DNA of 64,000 nucleotides, taken from contig OY987300.1 of NCBI GenBank assembly GCA_963920635.1, positions 80,453,899-80,517,898 of the forward strand, given 5' to 3'. Position 1 is the stretch's first letter; the number at the start of each line of letters is the position of its first letter. This document shows, piece by piece, positions 1 through 12,121 of this stretch. The stretch is from Pseudeuparius sepicola (taxonomy: Eukaryota > Arthropoda > Insecta > Coleoptera > Anthribidae). Under the pieces are notes generated by a model. The model was not told where the DNA came from. It did not search any database and worked only from the letters and a program-made list of their open reading frames with translations. A program made the translations under genes and the position numbers.

Positions 1-1356
1 CAAAACATGATCAATATTTTGTTGTGAATATAGCGGTACAACGACCACGCACACATTTTCATAAAACTATCATAGTAAATCGTTGACAGGGAAAAGGTAG
101 GGCCGATATTGCCATCGTTGGCGAGTTTTACGAAATTGGTGCCAATAAGTTATTCAATGCAAACAGAAATATTATTTTATATAAACTAACCTTGGGGCGG
201 AACTTTTTTTCTAGGCCAAATTTTGAGTGGTCTATTTCTCAGACCTCATTTATTTATTCATTCTAAATTTAAAATTCTAAATTAAATGTCTATGCAAAAT
301 TTAATTTTATATTCTTGTTTTTTCGTAACAACTAGCAAAACGCTATCATAGATCAATAAATTATATCACAGTGTGACACCAGGACAAACTTGGCAGTGGG
401 GTAGTAGTTCAGTTCATTCATAGGGTAGTAGTTCAGCCGCAAATGGCAACGAAGACAAAATAATAGTAATTGCCTCTTCCCCGCTCAAGCATTCAGTTGC
501 TTCTGGGGTACTCCTAGTTTGGAGTTTTGTGAGGGTGGGAGAATTGAGTAAAGTTAATTTATGAACGTAACCCCTGATTCCTTTTATGGCCTCTGCTCTT
601 TCCGAGCAATCTAGCCAATATGGGCAGAGGCAGAGGGTAAGGTTATTATATTATAAATTTTAACCAATGAGAGTGCCTTCCGCAGACTAATGATTAGTCT
701 GAGGTGCCTTCCATGATACAATGTATTATATCTTATATCATGAGTGCCTTCTATATGTTGCAGTCATGTGGTTGACTCGTTTGAAACTGTAATCAGTGTA
801 ATCCAACGAAGTCATTGAAGTTAAACATTGAGGTAGTAACTACCTCAATGAAGTTAAATTACTTTACTCAATGGTGGTACTTTTCATGGGATTTGACCAG
901 AAGAAATAACTCACATAAATTTCATGTTTATATTACAAAACAATTAACGTTTGTCTGAATTTTAGACATGCGTGTACAGTGCAATTTTTTTTTGTGTAAA
1001 TCAGAAAATATAAAACATTTTAGGCGACATCCCGGCCCATTATTCTCAAATAGCAAATTAAAATTAATGTTGCCTCTGTCAATACACTAAAGCCCGATTA
1101 TCTTTCTTGTAATCATTGCACTTATAATCGTTAATACACAATTTTTTTAATTAATAAAGAACTTTACAACTACACAATTAACAATATGGTACAAATAAAC
1201 CTGTCAAAAAAACGAGAGAAAGGTATACACATGTACAAAATTCTAACTTCTACGATGAACTTAATTAATTTTTTTTTGTTTTACATTATTATACCGCGAG
1301 TTGAAGAAATTGCTTTTCTTCACAATAATTTAATTTTTTTAACGTGTGGCCTTTTT
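1..1356. other. Non-coding flank downstream of the importin gene
   Basis: No convincing coding exon was seen. The stretch is AT-rich and holds small palindromes (for example 829-853, 12-bp arms around one A, and 679-697) and three copies of a GTGCCTTC-type word near 670-760. The part next to position 1357 is probably 3' UTR of the minus-strand importin gene, but no clear polyadenylation hexamer was identified on that strand. Confidence 0.5.
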
Positions 1357-3840
1357 TTAGAATTGGAAGCCGCCCATCGGCACCGACTGGTCAGAACTGA
1401 ACTGGTATTGTTGATGGTTCTCATCTATTTGGGGCGCCACGTTCGTGTCTTCCTCATCAGTTCCGAAGAAATGTTCGATTATATCGAAGGCTTTCTGATA
1501 GATTTCTATGTTTTCGTGCGACTGTAGAAACTCGATTTTGTCTAAACCTAGAAAATTTACAAACCCCATTCATGGACAGTTTTATTTAATGCCAGGCTTA
1601 AAATTACCCCATGGAAAGGAAACTTTTTACATTTATCTATAATTTTGTTCCAACGCATATAGTTCTGAACCAGTTGTAGCAGAAAAGTAATTCCAGTTGC
1701 TGTTGGAACAAACACTATTATAATAAGTGACTGTTCCTATTGTTTTTTAACCATGGCCTACTAAGCGTCATTCTGACAGTTGAGGTTTGTTTACAAACAA
1801 ACACATTCTTTTGTTTGTAATCAAGGCCCACTGAATATTGTTTGTTTTATTGTTTTAGACTTACCATAGCATTCTTCGATGAGCACGGCATACGGATTCG
1901 TTCCCGAATGATTCTTGGCGTCCTGTTCTCCCAATTTCAAAATGTTTTCAAGCCCATTCAAGGCCACCTGCACTATTTTAGCGTCCATTACCGTTAGAAG
2001 ATCGCAGAGTGGTCCTAGACAAAAAGTTATAGGAGAATAATTATTGTTTTTTTTTTAATTTTTCCAGTACCTATGCAGCTTTGGTTAACCAAATACCGGA
2101 TTTGATCCGGGGTGCCTCCGCTAGTGGCATTTGTTATTGCCCACGCTGCTTCTTTTCGAGTCTTGAACTCGGCCTTGCCTAAAATTTCTATGAGTAGCGG
2201 GAAAATGTTCGCGTCTATTACAGCCTAAAAAGAAAATTTTAATTTTTAAAACTGTCAAATCGTTTTTAGGTTACTTGAATCTGTTGTCGATTTCCCGCCG
2301 TGATGTTGCTGATTGTCCAGCACGCTTCTTTCCTAACCGATTCTTTCGAAGAGGTCAACAAGTGGTGGAGACAAGGTAACGCAGAACAATTTAATATGAC
2401 CTAAAAAAATATTTGTATTTTCTGCAACGAAATATTTTAGCAATTTTCCAACCTGCGTTTGCACATCGTCACCGGTCACAATATTTCCTACCGCTCTTAG
2501 GGCCGCCGATACGACGTTTGACTGTTGCGCCATCAACAACTCGACCAAACGACGGCAGACGCCAACGTCAATGACAGCCTTAAAAATATATAAAAAAACA
2601 TTTTTTCCCGTTATATTATTATCAATTATTTCAGCACCTGTATTTTTTCGTTGGGTCCATCGGAAAGATAACTCAGCGCCCAACATGCGTCGGATAAAAC
2701 GTCTGGATCGGTGTGGAACAAGAGACGCGACAAAACCGGCAAACACGGGGAAACCTTTGAAAAATCCGGAGGTGGATTTTTTCCGCGGCATAAATTCGAT
2801 AGAGCCCACACGGCATTTCGCATCATGGTCAAACGGGTCGACTTGCTTAGTAACCTGTGGGAGAGATGTCAAAAAAATGTCGCTTCTATTTTACATTGAA
2901 TATCAAGTTGGCTATGGAAAACAATCAAAAACAAAAAGCTGTAAATGTCACTTAAGCTTATCAATAGTGCCATGGAAAACAGTTGGATCAAGAGCCCATT
3001 TAAGTTTGTTGACATATTGTTTTCCATGGCACACTAATTTTAGTTAAAAATGCGGAACTTACTGTAATAGCGAAACTAAAATTCCTGCATCTAAGACATG
3101 ATCCCTGCACTCTGGTGAATCACCAGCAATATTTCCTAATGCCCAAACGGCTTGTTCCTAAAAAAATACATAATTTTATAAACTTGATTTTATTTCATTT
3201 TTCGCAAAAAGTGTACCTGAACATCCTCATACTCGCTATGCAAAATCGCTATGAAAATCGGCACTGCTCCAGCTTCTATAACTATCCGAGTTTGTTGAGA
3301 GGTCCCCGAAGCTATATTTGTTAGTGCCCACGCTGCCTCGAACTACAACAAAAAATTAAAACACTGAAAATAAAACAATTCATTAACTTACCTGTAAGGT
3401 GCAGTTAGCAGTATTTTGTAGAAATTCCACGAATCTCGGAACGATTCCGGTTTGAATAACCTCGTCTATAGGCGGATTCGGTTCGTGGCTCAATAATTTA
3501 CGAAACTTTTGAGTCGCGGCAAGCTGCAACTCCGAATCAGAGCTGTAAAGGTCTTGGACCATATCCGGGGTGATGCCGGACGATGTCGGAGATGTAACAT
3601 CGTTTTCGAGCTGCAAAAAAATATTATAAAAAGGTTTAAATCGTGAACATATTTTAAGGTTACTTGGAAAGGATCTTCGTCGGGCAGGAGTTGATTTACG
3701 TTAACGTTTCGACGTTTGCTCAACTGTTGATCTCTCTTCTGTTTCCGCAGTTGAATTCCTTCCTCCTCTCGCCTTCTCCGAAGTTCAACGCTGTCGAGGG
3801 CGGTGTTTTTGTATCGGTGCTTATGCCCTGAACCAGACAT
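1357..3840 (-). CDS. Kap-alpha1: Importin subunit alpha, KPNA1/5/6 class
   Basis: Nuclear import adaptor: it binds classical NLS cargo with armadillo repeats and importin-beta with its N-terminal IBB domain. Ten exons read on the minus strand: 3664-3840, 3392-3610, 3217-3342, 3063-3157, 2638-2854, 2453-2578, 2275-2400, 2071-2224, 1865-2014, 1357-1547. All junctions are GT-AG and the phases add up to 526 residues, near the 530-540 usual for the family. Exon 1 carries the IBB with its basic clusters ([24 protein letters not shown]). Later exons hold armadillo repeats with the conserved [20 protein letters not shown] and [13 protein letters not shown] signatures. The C-terminus [12 protein letters not shown]...GFQF is diagnostic of the KPNA1/5/6 class rather than KPNA2 or KPNA3/4. 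The start is the ATG opening the IBB exon. No damage was seen. It is divergent from the kinesin gene with about 750 bp between start codons. Confidence 0.97.
2967..3032. repeat. Small hairpin in importin intron 4
   Basis: A 14-bp word GTGCCATGGAAAAC at 2967-2980 is repeated as its exact complement at 3019-3032. Relatives of the same word occur in the last large kinesin intron (near 7352 and 7626), near 13349 and near 54215, so this is a dispersed short element, perhaps a MITE relic. Confidence 0.6.
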
Positions 3841-4593
3841 CTAAAAATAACGATACATTGCAAATTTTGCGAAAGGGACCTTTGCGAAACTATTATAATA
3901 ACGAATTTGACATGGCAGCCTCGAAATGTGGTTCCTTGAAAGCAAGCAAATTTTTCGTTTTTTTTTAACCTTTTTTTAATTGTTACAGGGTTAAAGCGTC
4001 GCCGGTACTTACGTTGAATTAGTTTATAATTTTAAATGAGTTTTTACACCATTACCTTAAAGGAAATCGAGTTTTTCTCGAAAAACGAAGTTTTTTTATT
4101 CTAGACTAGTGACTAGTTCTGTCAAAACTGTCAGTTCACTACAATTTTTAGGGGATTTCATCGCTCAAACTTCAAATTAGAAATTACCAATAAGGCGCTT
4201 TCGATTTATTCACTATTCACAGGACCTGATATGTCATTCTGATTAGTGCACATCTGATGCAACCTGGAAGTAGAACTGACCTAACATAACCATAGCTTTG
4301 TTCCAACAAAGTCTCACCAACCTTGGGACCTAAAACTGACCTAACCTAACGATGAAATTTTCTGCAGAAAATTATTTATTGCTCTGTGGTCGTGACAGAA
4401 TGTTGACATTTCCCTGTCAAATCATGCACCTGTCACCACATTTTCACAGGAAAAACACCTAATTTAAATCGATAAAACTTTACAATTTTGCCATAACTAC
4501 CCACATTTTGTCGCAATTTCTATTTATATGAGTCGCGAGCCTAGGTTTGCGCCTGCTGGGCCTATTATATAACCTGCCAAGACTTTAACAGAA
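3841..4593. promoter_or_regulatory. Shared 5' region between importin and kinesin genes
   Basis: The 753 bp between two divergent start codons must hold the 5' UTRs and promoters of both genes. No TATA box at a convincing distance was seen. It contains two copies of a CTGACCTAAC-type word (near 4279 and 4332) and a cluster of TGTCA words. Function is inferred from position only. Confidence 0.45.
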
Positions 4594-7500
4594 ATGTCTA
4601 CTTCGGGAAGTGATGGATCATACGCTATTGAGGTGATTTTTATTAACAAAACCAACTTGAAATTTGAAATTAATTTAGTTGTAATGTTTCTTAGCGAACT
4701 AGCAATGAATCTGTTCAAGTTGTCGTGCGTAGCAGACCGTTAAGTGACAAAGAACGAGAAGCTGAATGCAAAAATGTCCTTAAAGTTTACTGCAATCGTG
4801 GCGTTATTGAAGTCGAGAATCCTAAAGCACGTAGTGAGAATGAAAAAAGTAAAATGTTCACTTTTGACGCCGTTTACGATGACAGGTATATAACATGTTT
4901 TATATACAAAAAAAAAGTAACATTTTTTTTTAGTTCTACCCAACAAAATTTGTATGACGAAACGGTAAGGCCCCTCGTAGCTTCTGTTTTAGAAGGTTAT
5001 AACTGCTGTGTATTTGCGTACGGGCAAACTGGTACAGGAAAAACTTATACAATGGAAGGTATTGGAGACGAAGATGAAAAAGGTACAATTATTTATTTAT
5101 TTTCGGAAATTGTATATATTTTTATGTTTAAAAAATAGGTATAGTACCCAGGGCATTTGAACAAATATGGTCACACATTGACAGAACTAACGGAGTGGAA
5201 TTTCTTGTAAGCGTTCGATATTTGGAGATATACATGGAAGAAATAAGGTAAAGATTAGAAAAATATAAAAAATGGGTTTATACATTAAGCCTGATATAAC
5301 ATTTTAGAGATTTACTAAAGATACACAGTAATAAAAAGCACGAACTACGTGAGGTGAATGGTCAAGGCGTTGTAGTAACAAATCTTCACTCACAAACTTG
5401 TCAAAGTATTAAGGATATGCTTAAAGCAATGAAAACTGGTAACTTGAATAGGACTACAGGTGAAACAAATATGAATGAACACAGTTCGAGGTAAGTTCTT
5501 TTCTAAGTGAAATTTGGCACTACGAACATTCTATAGGTGGTCAATTATATAAAATTTGCCCCACTTTTATAATGACTGGTGACTTATTACTTATATAAAT
5601 GACCAGCCAACATTACTAATCACTTATAGAAATTACTTGTCAAATATGACTAGCCACTTACATAAATTATAAACTGATTGATCACTTCTATAAATGACCA
5701 GTCACAATATCAAAGATTACTGATCACTTATATAAATGACCTGCAAAATTGAAAAATGACCAGAAATGAGTGATAAGTGCATTTTTACCTTCAGATCTCA
5801 TGCAATATTCCAAATAGTAGTAGAAATGGCCGAAGCGGACTCCAAAACCTTAAAAGTAGGAAAGCTGAACCTTATAGATTTAGCGGGTAGTGAGAGGCAG
5901 TCGAAAACGGGAGCGACCGGCGATCGACTGAAGGAAGCGACCAAAATAAACAAAGCCCTCTCTTCTTTGGGTAAAAATGTAACTTTGTAAATGGCAAAAA
6001 TTCTAATAACGATTTACAGGTAATGTCATTTACGCCCTTGCCGAAAATTCCGCACACATTCCTTATAGGGACTCGAAATTAACTAGACTTCTTCAAGACT
6101 CGCTCGGCGGTAATAGTAGAACAATTATGATTGCCAATATTGGTCCCGCAAGTGTAAATTTTGACGAAACGATAATTACCCTTAGGTACGCGTATAGAGC
6201 GAAATCGATCAAAAATAAACCTATAAAGAATGAAGATATTAAAGAAGGAAAGCTGCTCCTGCTTCAAGAAGAAATCGAAAGACTTAAGGAGCTTATTTTT
6301 TTAAAGTCAAACGGACAGAGTTTCACTAACGGGTGAGTCTTTGTTTTAAAAAAATATCAAATTTCTTGACCAGTAACAACAAAATGTAGGTAAAATATGT
6401 TCAGTTTCTGTTCCCAATTTTAAATTTCGTCTAGGACAATAATCGATGACGATGGGCAATCGTCAGAAAGTGATGACGATGGTAGTAATATCGAAGAAAA
6501 AGAAAAAAAACTGGAAGTAGGAAAAATGGAAGTTGACGAGCTAGCTAAAAAACTGAAAGCTCTTGAAAAACAAATGGTGCACGGTGGTAAAAATATCGTC
6601 GACAGTGTCAACGAAAACGAGATGAGATTAGAAAAGCAACGGGCCGAAATCTCCGATAGAAAAGTACAAGTTCATATCTAGAAATCACTGATGCCTAATA
6701 TATTCACATTTTTTTAGAAACGAGGAATCGAAATGCAACAAAAAATCGAACTCGAAGAAGAAACCTGTACCGAATTAAAGCAGGTATTTGCCAGCCTTCA
6801 ACAGCAAGTCGATTTTAAGAGGGACAAATTTAAAAGATTGATGGCGAAATTGCAAAACATCCGGCAAGAAATAAAGGACAACCATGAAATCTATCTTAAA
6901 GATCGCAAGGAAATCGAAGACGCCAACGACGAGGCGGCCATGTAAGTGAAAGTAGTTCAAACGAACCGGGAGATTAACGAGGGTGATCGTTGCGTTCCAG
7001 GCACTTGCGGAAAATGTTTCTGATAATAGACAACTTTATACCGTCGGAGGAAAGGTCCAGATTGATAAATTTGGCATTTTTCGACGAGAATTTGGATAAT
7101 TGGGTGCTGAAGAAGGAAATAAATAGAATAGAACCGTCGGACAGGCCGTTGGCACACAATTATAGGCGGCCGATTTCGGATTTTGCCATACAGATTAGTC
7201 AGAGTTCGCCAAAGTACAGGGTGAGTTTTTTGACATTACATTTGTTCAAACGCTTATGAAAATTATTACATTTGTTAATATAATTATTATTAGCGTGCTG
7301 TGAAAAACAAATCAACATGGATAAAGTGTCACTTATATTAAGTTTTGTTCAAAGTGTGCCATAGAAACAATCAAAGTGACAAAAAATAGTGTCACTAGCA
7401 AAGTTCATACAGTCTCGAATCGCGAAAATGACTTATCGGTTAATTTGAACTGAAAATAGTCCCGCGTAAAGAAGCTTCATATTCTGGCAAATTTGCAAAA

Positions 7501-8102
7501 TTTGAAATCTAAGGGACGGAAAAATTCACAAGTACACTTTTGCGAGAATATTCGCTACCACAATAATTCACAACCATATGAACTCACCTTTTAAGCTTTT
7601 ATGTTTTGTTGAGTGCTTTTCGTCAAGTGTGCTGTGGAAAACAATCGAATCAACAAAGTGACAAGTCTGTCTAGATTATTTTCCACGGCCACCTACATTA
7701 ATAAGCCCTGGCCGATTTCAAATGTCCGCGGATCGAGTTAATTCGAAAACAAATCCTTAGGGAGAAAACGCACTAGACCTAAAACTGGACATGCCGTTAA
7801 GGACGACCCAGGATTATGTGACGCCGGCGATATGCCCCCAGGTCAAATCCATAGTCACGGACGTCATTAAGAACGAAAACGACAACAGCCATATCGTCGT
7901 CAAGGTGGCCCCTCATTCGGCGGCCAGCCGAGGGTCATCGAAATTGGAACAGGAGGGGAAATATAAGCAGGCGACGAAAATGATGGTCGACGTTCACAAT
8001 TACAGGTAGACGCGGTTTTTTGAGGTTACGAACAGTTTGAATTAATTTTATTTCAGGAATAGCCGGCAAGTTCCAAAGTCAGCCAAAGTGGGATTTCAAT
8101 AA
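4594..8102 (+). CDS. Klp68D: Kinesin-2 motor subunit, KIF3B / Klp68D
   Basis: Plus-end-directed microtubule motor of heterotrimeric kinesin-2, used in intraflagellar and axonal transport. Twelve exons: 4594-4632, 4695-4885, 4934-5082, 5139-5247, 5308-5490, 5795-5970, 6020-6332, 6435-6663, 6718-6941, 7001-7220, 7761-8005, 8057-8102. Phases give a 707-residue protein (human KIF3B is about 747). The N-terminal motor has the P-loop GQTGTGKT near residue 107, switch I NEHSSRSH and switch II DLAGSE. The neck [20 protein letters not shown] is followed by an acidic linker and a coiled coil containing GGKNIVD. The C-terminal part ([29 protein letters not shown]) matches KIF3B rather than KIF3A. The first exon codes for only 13 residues and its ATG is the first in frame. 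Polyadenylation hexamers lie at 8524-8529 and 8534-8539. No damage was seen. Confidence 0.96.
5520..5765. repeat. Degenerate tandem repeat in kinesin intron 5
   Basis: The intron repeats variants of a CACTTATATAAATGACCAG word about every 50-60 bp. A related motif family (AAATGATCAGTCA, AATGACCCAATTAACC) appears downstream of the gene at 8818-9260. Confidence 0.55.
7221..7760. other. Kinesin intron 10, repeat-bearing
   Basis: This 540-bp intron carries three diverged copies of a GTG(C/T)CATGGAAAAC-like word followed by AATCAA and GTGAC (near 7299, 7352 and 7626), plus an inverted relative near 7676. No coding potential was seen. Confidence 0.5.
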
Positions 8103-9480
8103 GATTTTTAGAGGCAATTTTTAGGGCACTTTTTTTGTTATTTACATTTACACATTTTGTGATACATGATTTTGTTTTAAGAGGCTGCTAACATTTTACA
8201 CAAGTTTTTACGAGATTTTTGCGGCTGAGTATAGATTTATTATTGTGAATATTAAGTATTTTTTTAAATGTATTATTATTTATTTGTATAATTTTAGTTA
8301 TTTGTTATTATACCTACAACTTGAAGTGATAGTATTATAAAGTAACGAGAGCTACCTATTTATTTTTTATTAATTATTTTTGTTGTTATTAAGGAAACAG
8401 TACAAGTATTGCTTTCTAGTCGTTTCTGTGATTTTTGCTTGTCATGTTATAGGGGAAAATATAAATTTCCAACATTACAATATTCCAAAGAAACAACAAT
8501 AACTTAAATTGTGTGCTTAAATAAATAAAGTCAAATAAAGTATTTAGAACATATATTTCTAGCATTTTTACAATCCTACAACTCCCCTAAATATATTTTT
8601 AAGAAATTTACATTTTGTTTTAACTATTTATCACAATATTCTTTATATTGTAGATCTATGTAGAACTTCTGCAAACGTTTTTGGTACTAAGCTTGTTTGC
8701 AATATAATTAAAAATTATCATTATGTAAATATAAATAAATTAAATAAACAGCATGGGTACCAATAAAATATTAACATTTTGGAGCTATTGTTATTTACAC
8801 CATGACATCTTTATTCCACAGAAAAAAATGATCAAAATATAAATGATCAGTCAAATTCAAAGTGATCAATAATGACCCAATTAACCTCAGAATTGACTGA
8901 AAAGACCTAAGTGATCTCTGGTAATTTTACAAATGACATATTCAAAAAAATTACCATGAGCATGTTTTGAACTGTGTTCTTGAAAAAAATTACTCATAAT
9001 TTTCTCGCCATAACAAAAATAAAAGTAAATTTTTAATTTTATTTTTGAAAATTTCCTTTTGCTTATGTCTAAAATTTACACCTAGCAAAATGTTCTTTAA
9101 TCCACAGAAAAAATGATCAAAGTGACCTAGTCACTTTATAAATGACCAGTCAAGTACAAAGTGATCAATAATGACCCAATTAACCTTGAAATCAACTAAG
9201 TGATCAATAAAAGACTGATGACTTGAGAAGTTACCAAAACACGTTCTTGACTAGTCATTTTCTTGCTAAAAACAAGTCTACTTACACATTATTTAATAAA
9301 TTTTAAATAAAATTCTTGAATAATAATTAGACTCGAATTTATATGAAATTTTTATTTGTACAAAGCAATTTTACAATCTGGCGGGACACCCATTCGGAAT
9401 CAAATAAAAACAATTCTCTCTCAAAACATTCAACAAATCCTACAATAACAATCCAGTCAGGGCTACGAAACATTTGTTAC
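8103..9480. other. Tail-to-tail intergenic region with duplicated repeat
   Basis: It holds the kinesin 3' UTR and, on the other strand, the p24 3' UTR. Two direct copies of a roughly 140-bp segment lie at about 8815-8960 and 9105-9260; both begin TTCCACAG/ATCCACAG and share TGATCAATAATGACCCAATT. A minus-strand AATAAA (TTTATT on the plus strand, 9351-9356) is the likely polyadenylation signal of the p24 gene. Confidence 0.6.
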
Positions 9481-10260
9481 TCACTTAAACATCGGAGGCC
9501 CCACGAGCGGCCGTTTTTCCGTAAAGAAATGCTTCAAAACCATGACCTGCGCCAGCATTATTGTTATTATCATTATCGTTTCGGAAATCGACCATGTCAA
9601 AACTCTTTCGTTCAAACTTTCGGCAAGTTTCCGATCTTGCGCCTCTCGCAATGTGTGGTGCTTCTGCATGTCCAAGATCGTGTTCAAATCTTTGTGCACC
9701 TCGTGGGCGGAGGATTCCATCTGAAAAAAAATTAAACATTTTAATTAAAAATTGAATTTGTCCACCGACATTGCCAGGAGCTGGTCCAACACTACTGGTC
9801 CGGGTTAAATACCTGGGTAAGTGCCGTAACGTGCTCCCCCATTCCCGGCAGAGGCTGCTCCTCTCCCACTTGAAAGTCCATGTAAACTAATTTGTTCGAA
9901 ACTGTTGAAAATTCGTTTCCGAAACACACAGTATATACTCCAGTGGATTGAGCAGTAAACGTATGCGAATCGAACTGCGTCTTGATTTGTTTGTACAAAA
10001 CATTCTTTCGGGGGTCTTGCAATTCTACATCGACATCATATACACCTCCTGTTACAACCTATGATAAAATCAAGGGTTTATAATAGTATATCATTATATA
10101 TTTTTTTACACACCTGGAATTCTAATGTAGCAGTCACATTCTTCTCTATTTCCTGATAAAAACACTCAAACGCACCCCCAGGCAGTTCAAAAGTTAGTTC
10201 TGTGGCAAAAGTTATACCAAGAAGTCCAAAGAAAACTTGAATAAAGTAGCAAAGTTCCAT
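9481..10260 (-). CDS. p24-1: p24 family cargo receptor, TMED7/TMED3-like
   Basis: Type I membrane protein of the early secretory pathway that cycles between ER and Golgi in COPII and COPI vesicles. Three exons on the minus strand: 10114-10260, 9813-10058, 9481-9720, giving 210 residues, the usual p24 size. Residues 1-20 form a signal peptide (LCYFIQVFFGLLGITFA). The GOLD domain follows, with ELTFELPG, the two cysteines expected to form a disulfide (ECFYQ and VCFGNEFST) and FDSHTFTA. Next come a short coiled coil (LREAQDRKLAESLNERV), a transmembrane segment (ISETIMIITIMLAQVMVL) and a cytosolic tail with the FF COPII signal (KHFFTEKR). The YMDFQVGEEQPLP stretch places it with TMED7/TMED3 rather than TMED1/5. 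Its start codon lies 570 bp from that of ATP6AP2 in divergent orientation. Confidence 0.93.
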
Positions 10261-10831
10261 TTTTAAACGAAAAATAGCTGCACCAGTATATAAGAATAAA
10301 CAATAAATTAATCAGGAGCTTCTTGCACAAATCATTTCGCTGAAAAATGCACTAATTCCTCAGGATTTTCTATTTTTCTGACGTAGTCATAACCTATATG
10401 TGTCTTGATGTGATGTGGAAGTTTCACATTCCATTTGAGAAAAAGATGATCGCACCGGAACTAACCGGAACTATTTAAAGCCTAACCGAATTTTGTATTT
10501 TCTGTGAGGTTTGTTCGTGTATACTTGGATCACACGGATTTGGTACAAAACACTTGTGTGAAGTTGGCGTCGGACGCCAGCGCCCGACAGTCTTTGCAGA
10601 ACATCTCCCCCCCTCCTGGAGCATGTTCATAAAATCAAGCCGCTTTACTCTAAGCTACTCCACTCTTTCAAAAATGAAATGCTTAGATCGATCACTTATT
10701 TACCCTAACTGTCAAATTCATAACCTTGTCGTTCTGTGTGTATTTCATGTGATCCCGTGACTCGTGACAGTTCCTATCATATGATCATCCGGTTTTGGGG
10801 CTGTGGTGGTTTTAAGATAAGCCCGAAAAAT
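10261..10831. promoter_or_regulatory. Shared 5' region of p24-1 and ATP6AP2
   Basis: 570 bp between divergent start codons of two secretory-pathway genes, so it must contain both promoters and 5' UTRs. No TATA or initiator element could be assigned with confidence. The role is inferred from position. Confidence 0.45.
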
Positions 10832-12121
10832 ATGTATCGGGTATTTTTGTTCGTTCTCCTAGCTTCTTCAGGTAAAAAACGACACATTTTAACATTTTGT
10901 CGTGTATTTTATGATTGTTCAACTTTCAGCTTATGGAGCTGGAGAATTTTCTGTACTTTACTCACCGAATAGTTTGTCCTTCAAGGGGCATGATCAACTA
11001 AGGGAGTCCATATTACCAGAAATCTATGCTTCTTCTCTAGGGTTTACAGTTGAAGAATTTTCTTGGTGGCAGGGGGTTTATATAGAAAACCCGTTTAAAT
11101 TACCCGAGGCAATCGTTACTGTTGCTATCGATGGAGTTAAAGATATAGGGCAACAGAAAGGTCATCATTTTCCATTAGTTACCGATAGCGATGAGAGCTC
11201 TTTGTATGCGTCCATGAAAAAAAGAATCAGGGAAAGGTTTCCGCAAGAAGAATCGAATTTAGTGAGAGTAGAGCTTTCTAACGATTTGGATGACGTAAGT
11301 GGTAGAAATTTTATATAAAAATGGTGCAACATTTCTTTTTATTATTTTTAGCTTCAGGCTTACAACATTTTCGAAGGTATCAAAAGTGAACATATTAAAC
11401 ACACGAGCAACAATATTTTGAAGGTTGAAATTGAAGAAGACCGTCAGTTTTTGAAAGAAATCGCCCTACTTCACGAAATTGCTCAAAAGGTGACCTAATA
11501 CTAAATATTTTACAAATTTACAATTTATTCTTGCAGATCGAAGAAGGCGTGGTAAAAAACAATGTACCCGACATTTACTGGTTCCGATCAGATGCTCTGC
11601 ACGCACTCTCCGATCTTCATGGCGAAAACTCGACAGAGACTAACGAAGCCAAACGTTTGCTCCAAAAAGCAATTTTGAGGTTAACTGATGCGTTTGTAAA
11701 GGCTTACGACGGAAAAGTCTTGGTCAGCGTCATCACCAGTGATGTCAGCCATACCAGGAAAACCAGAAGCATTCTGCAAGCCGACGAACCTGCAAGTGAC
11801 GTAAGTGAATAGGGTTACTCCGATCACTTGATGCTCTGATTACAGAGCAGTATGTGATGAATACAGTTTAACAAAAATAAGGCAGCTAGTTGTCAATGAT
11901 GACAAGATAAATAATAAAATCCTTTATTTCAGAAATCTAAATACAACTTGGCTAGTCACTACGACAAAAACTACCCAGTAATTTTCAACATAATCCTCTG
12001 GTTCGGAGTGGTGATGTTCTTCTCAGTTTTTGCAATATGTCTTGCCACAGCCTACATGGATCCGGGGAGAGATTCAATTATTTACAGAATGACCAGCACT
12101 AGGATGAAGAAAGACAATTAA
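10832..12121 (+). CDS. ATP6AP2: V-ATPase accessory protein 2 / (pro)renin receptor
   Basis: Single-pass membrane protein needed for V-ATPase assembly and linked to Wnt/planar-polarity signalling in animals. Five exons: 10832-10871, 10930-11294, 11352-11489, 11537-11800, 11933-12121; phases give 331 residues, close to the roughly 350 of vertebrate orthologs. The signal peptide is MYRVFLFVLLASSAYG. A luminal domain follows, then a basic RKTR site just before the juxtamembrane region, matching the furin-type cleavage site known in vertebrates. The transmembrane helix is IILWFGVVMFFSVFAICLAT, followed by the near-invariant tail MDPGRDSIIYRMTSTR and a KKDN end that fits a KKxx ER-retrieval signal. 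AATAAA lies at 12468-12473. No damage was seen. Confidence 0.96.

Noticed and set aside
828..853. A let-7 seed (TGAGGTAGTA) in a short palindrome
   Set aside because: The stem is only 12 bp and the rest of the mature let-7 sequence is absent.
9343..9755. Plus-strand ORFs overlapping the p24 gene
   Set aside because: They are the complement of the last p24 exon, whose protein is clearly conserved on the minus strand.
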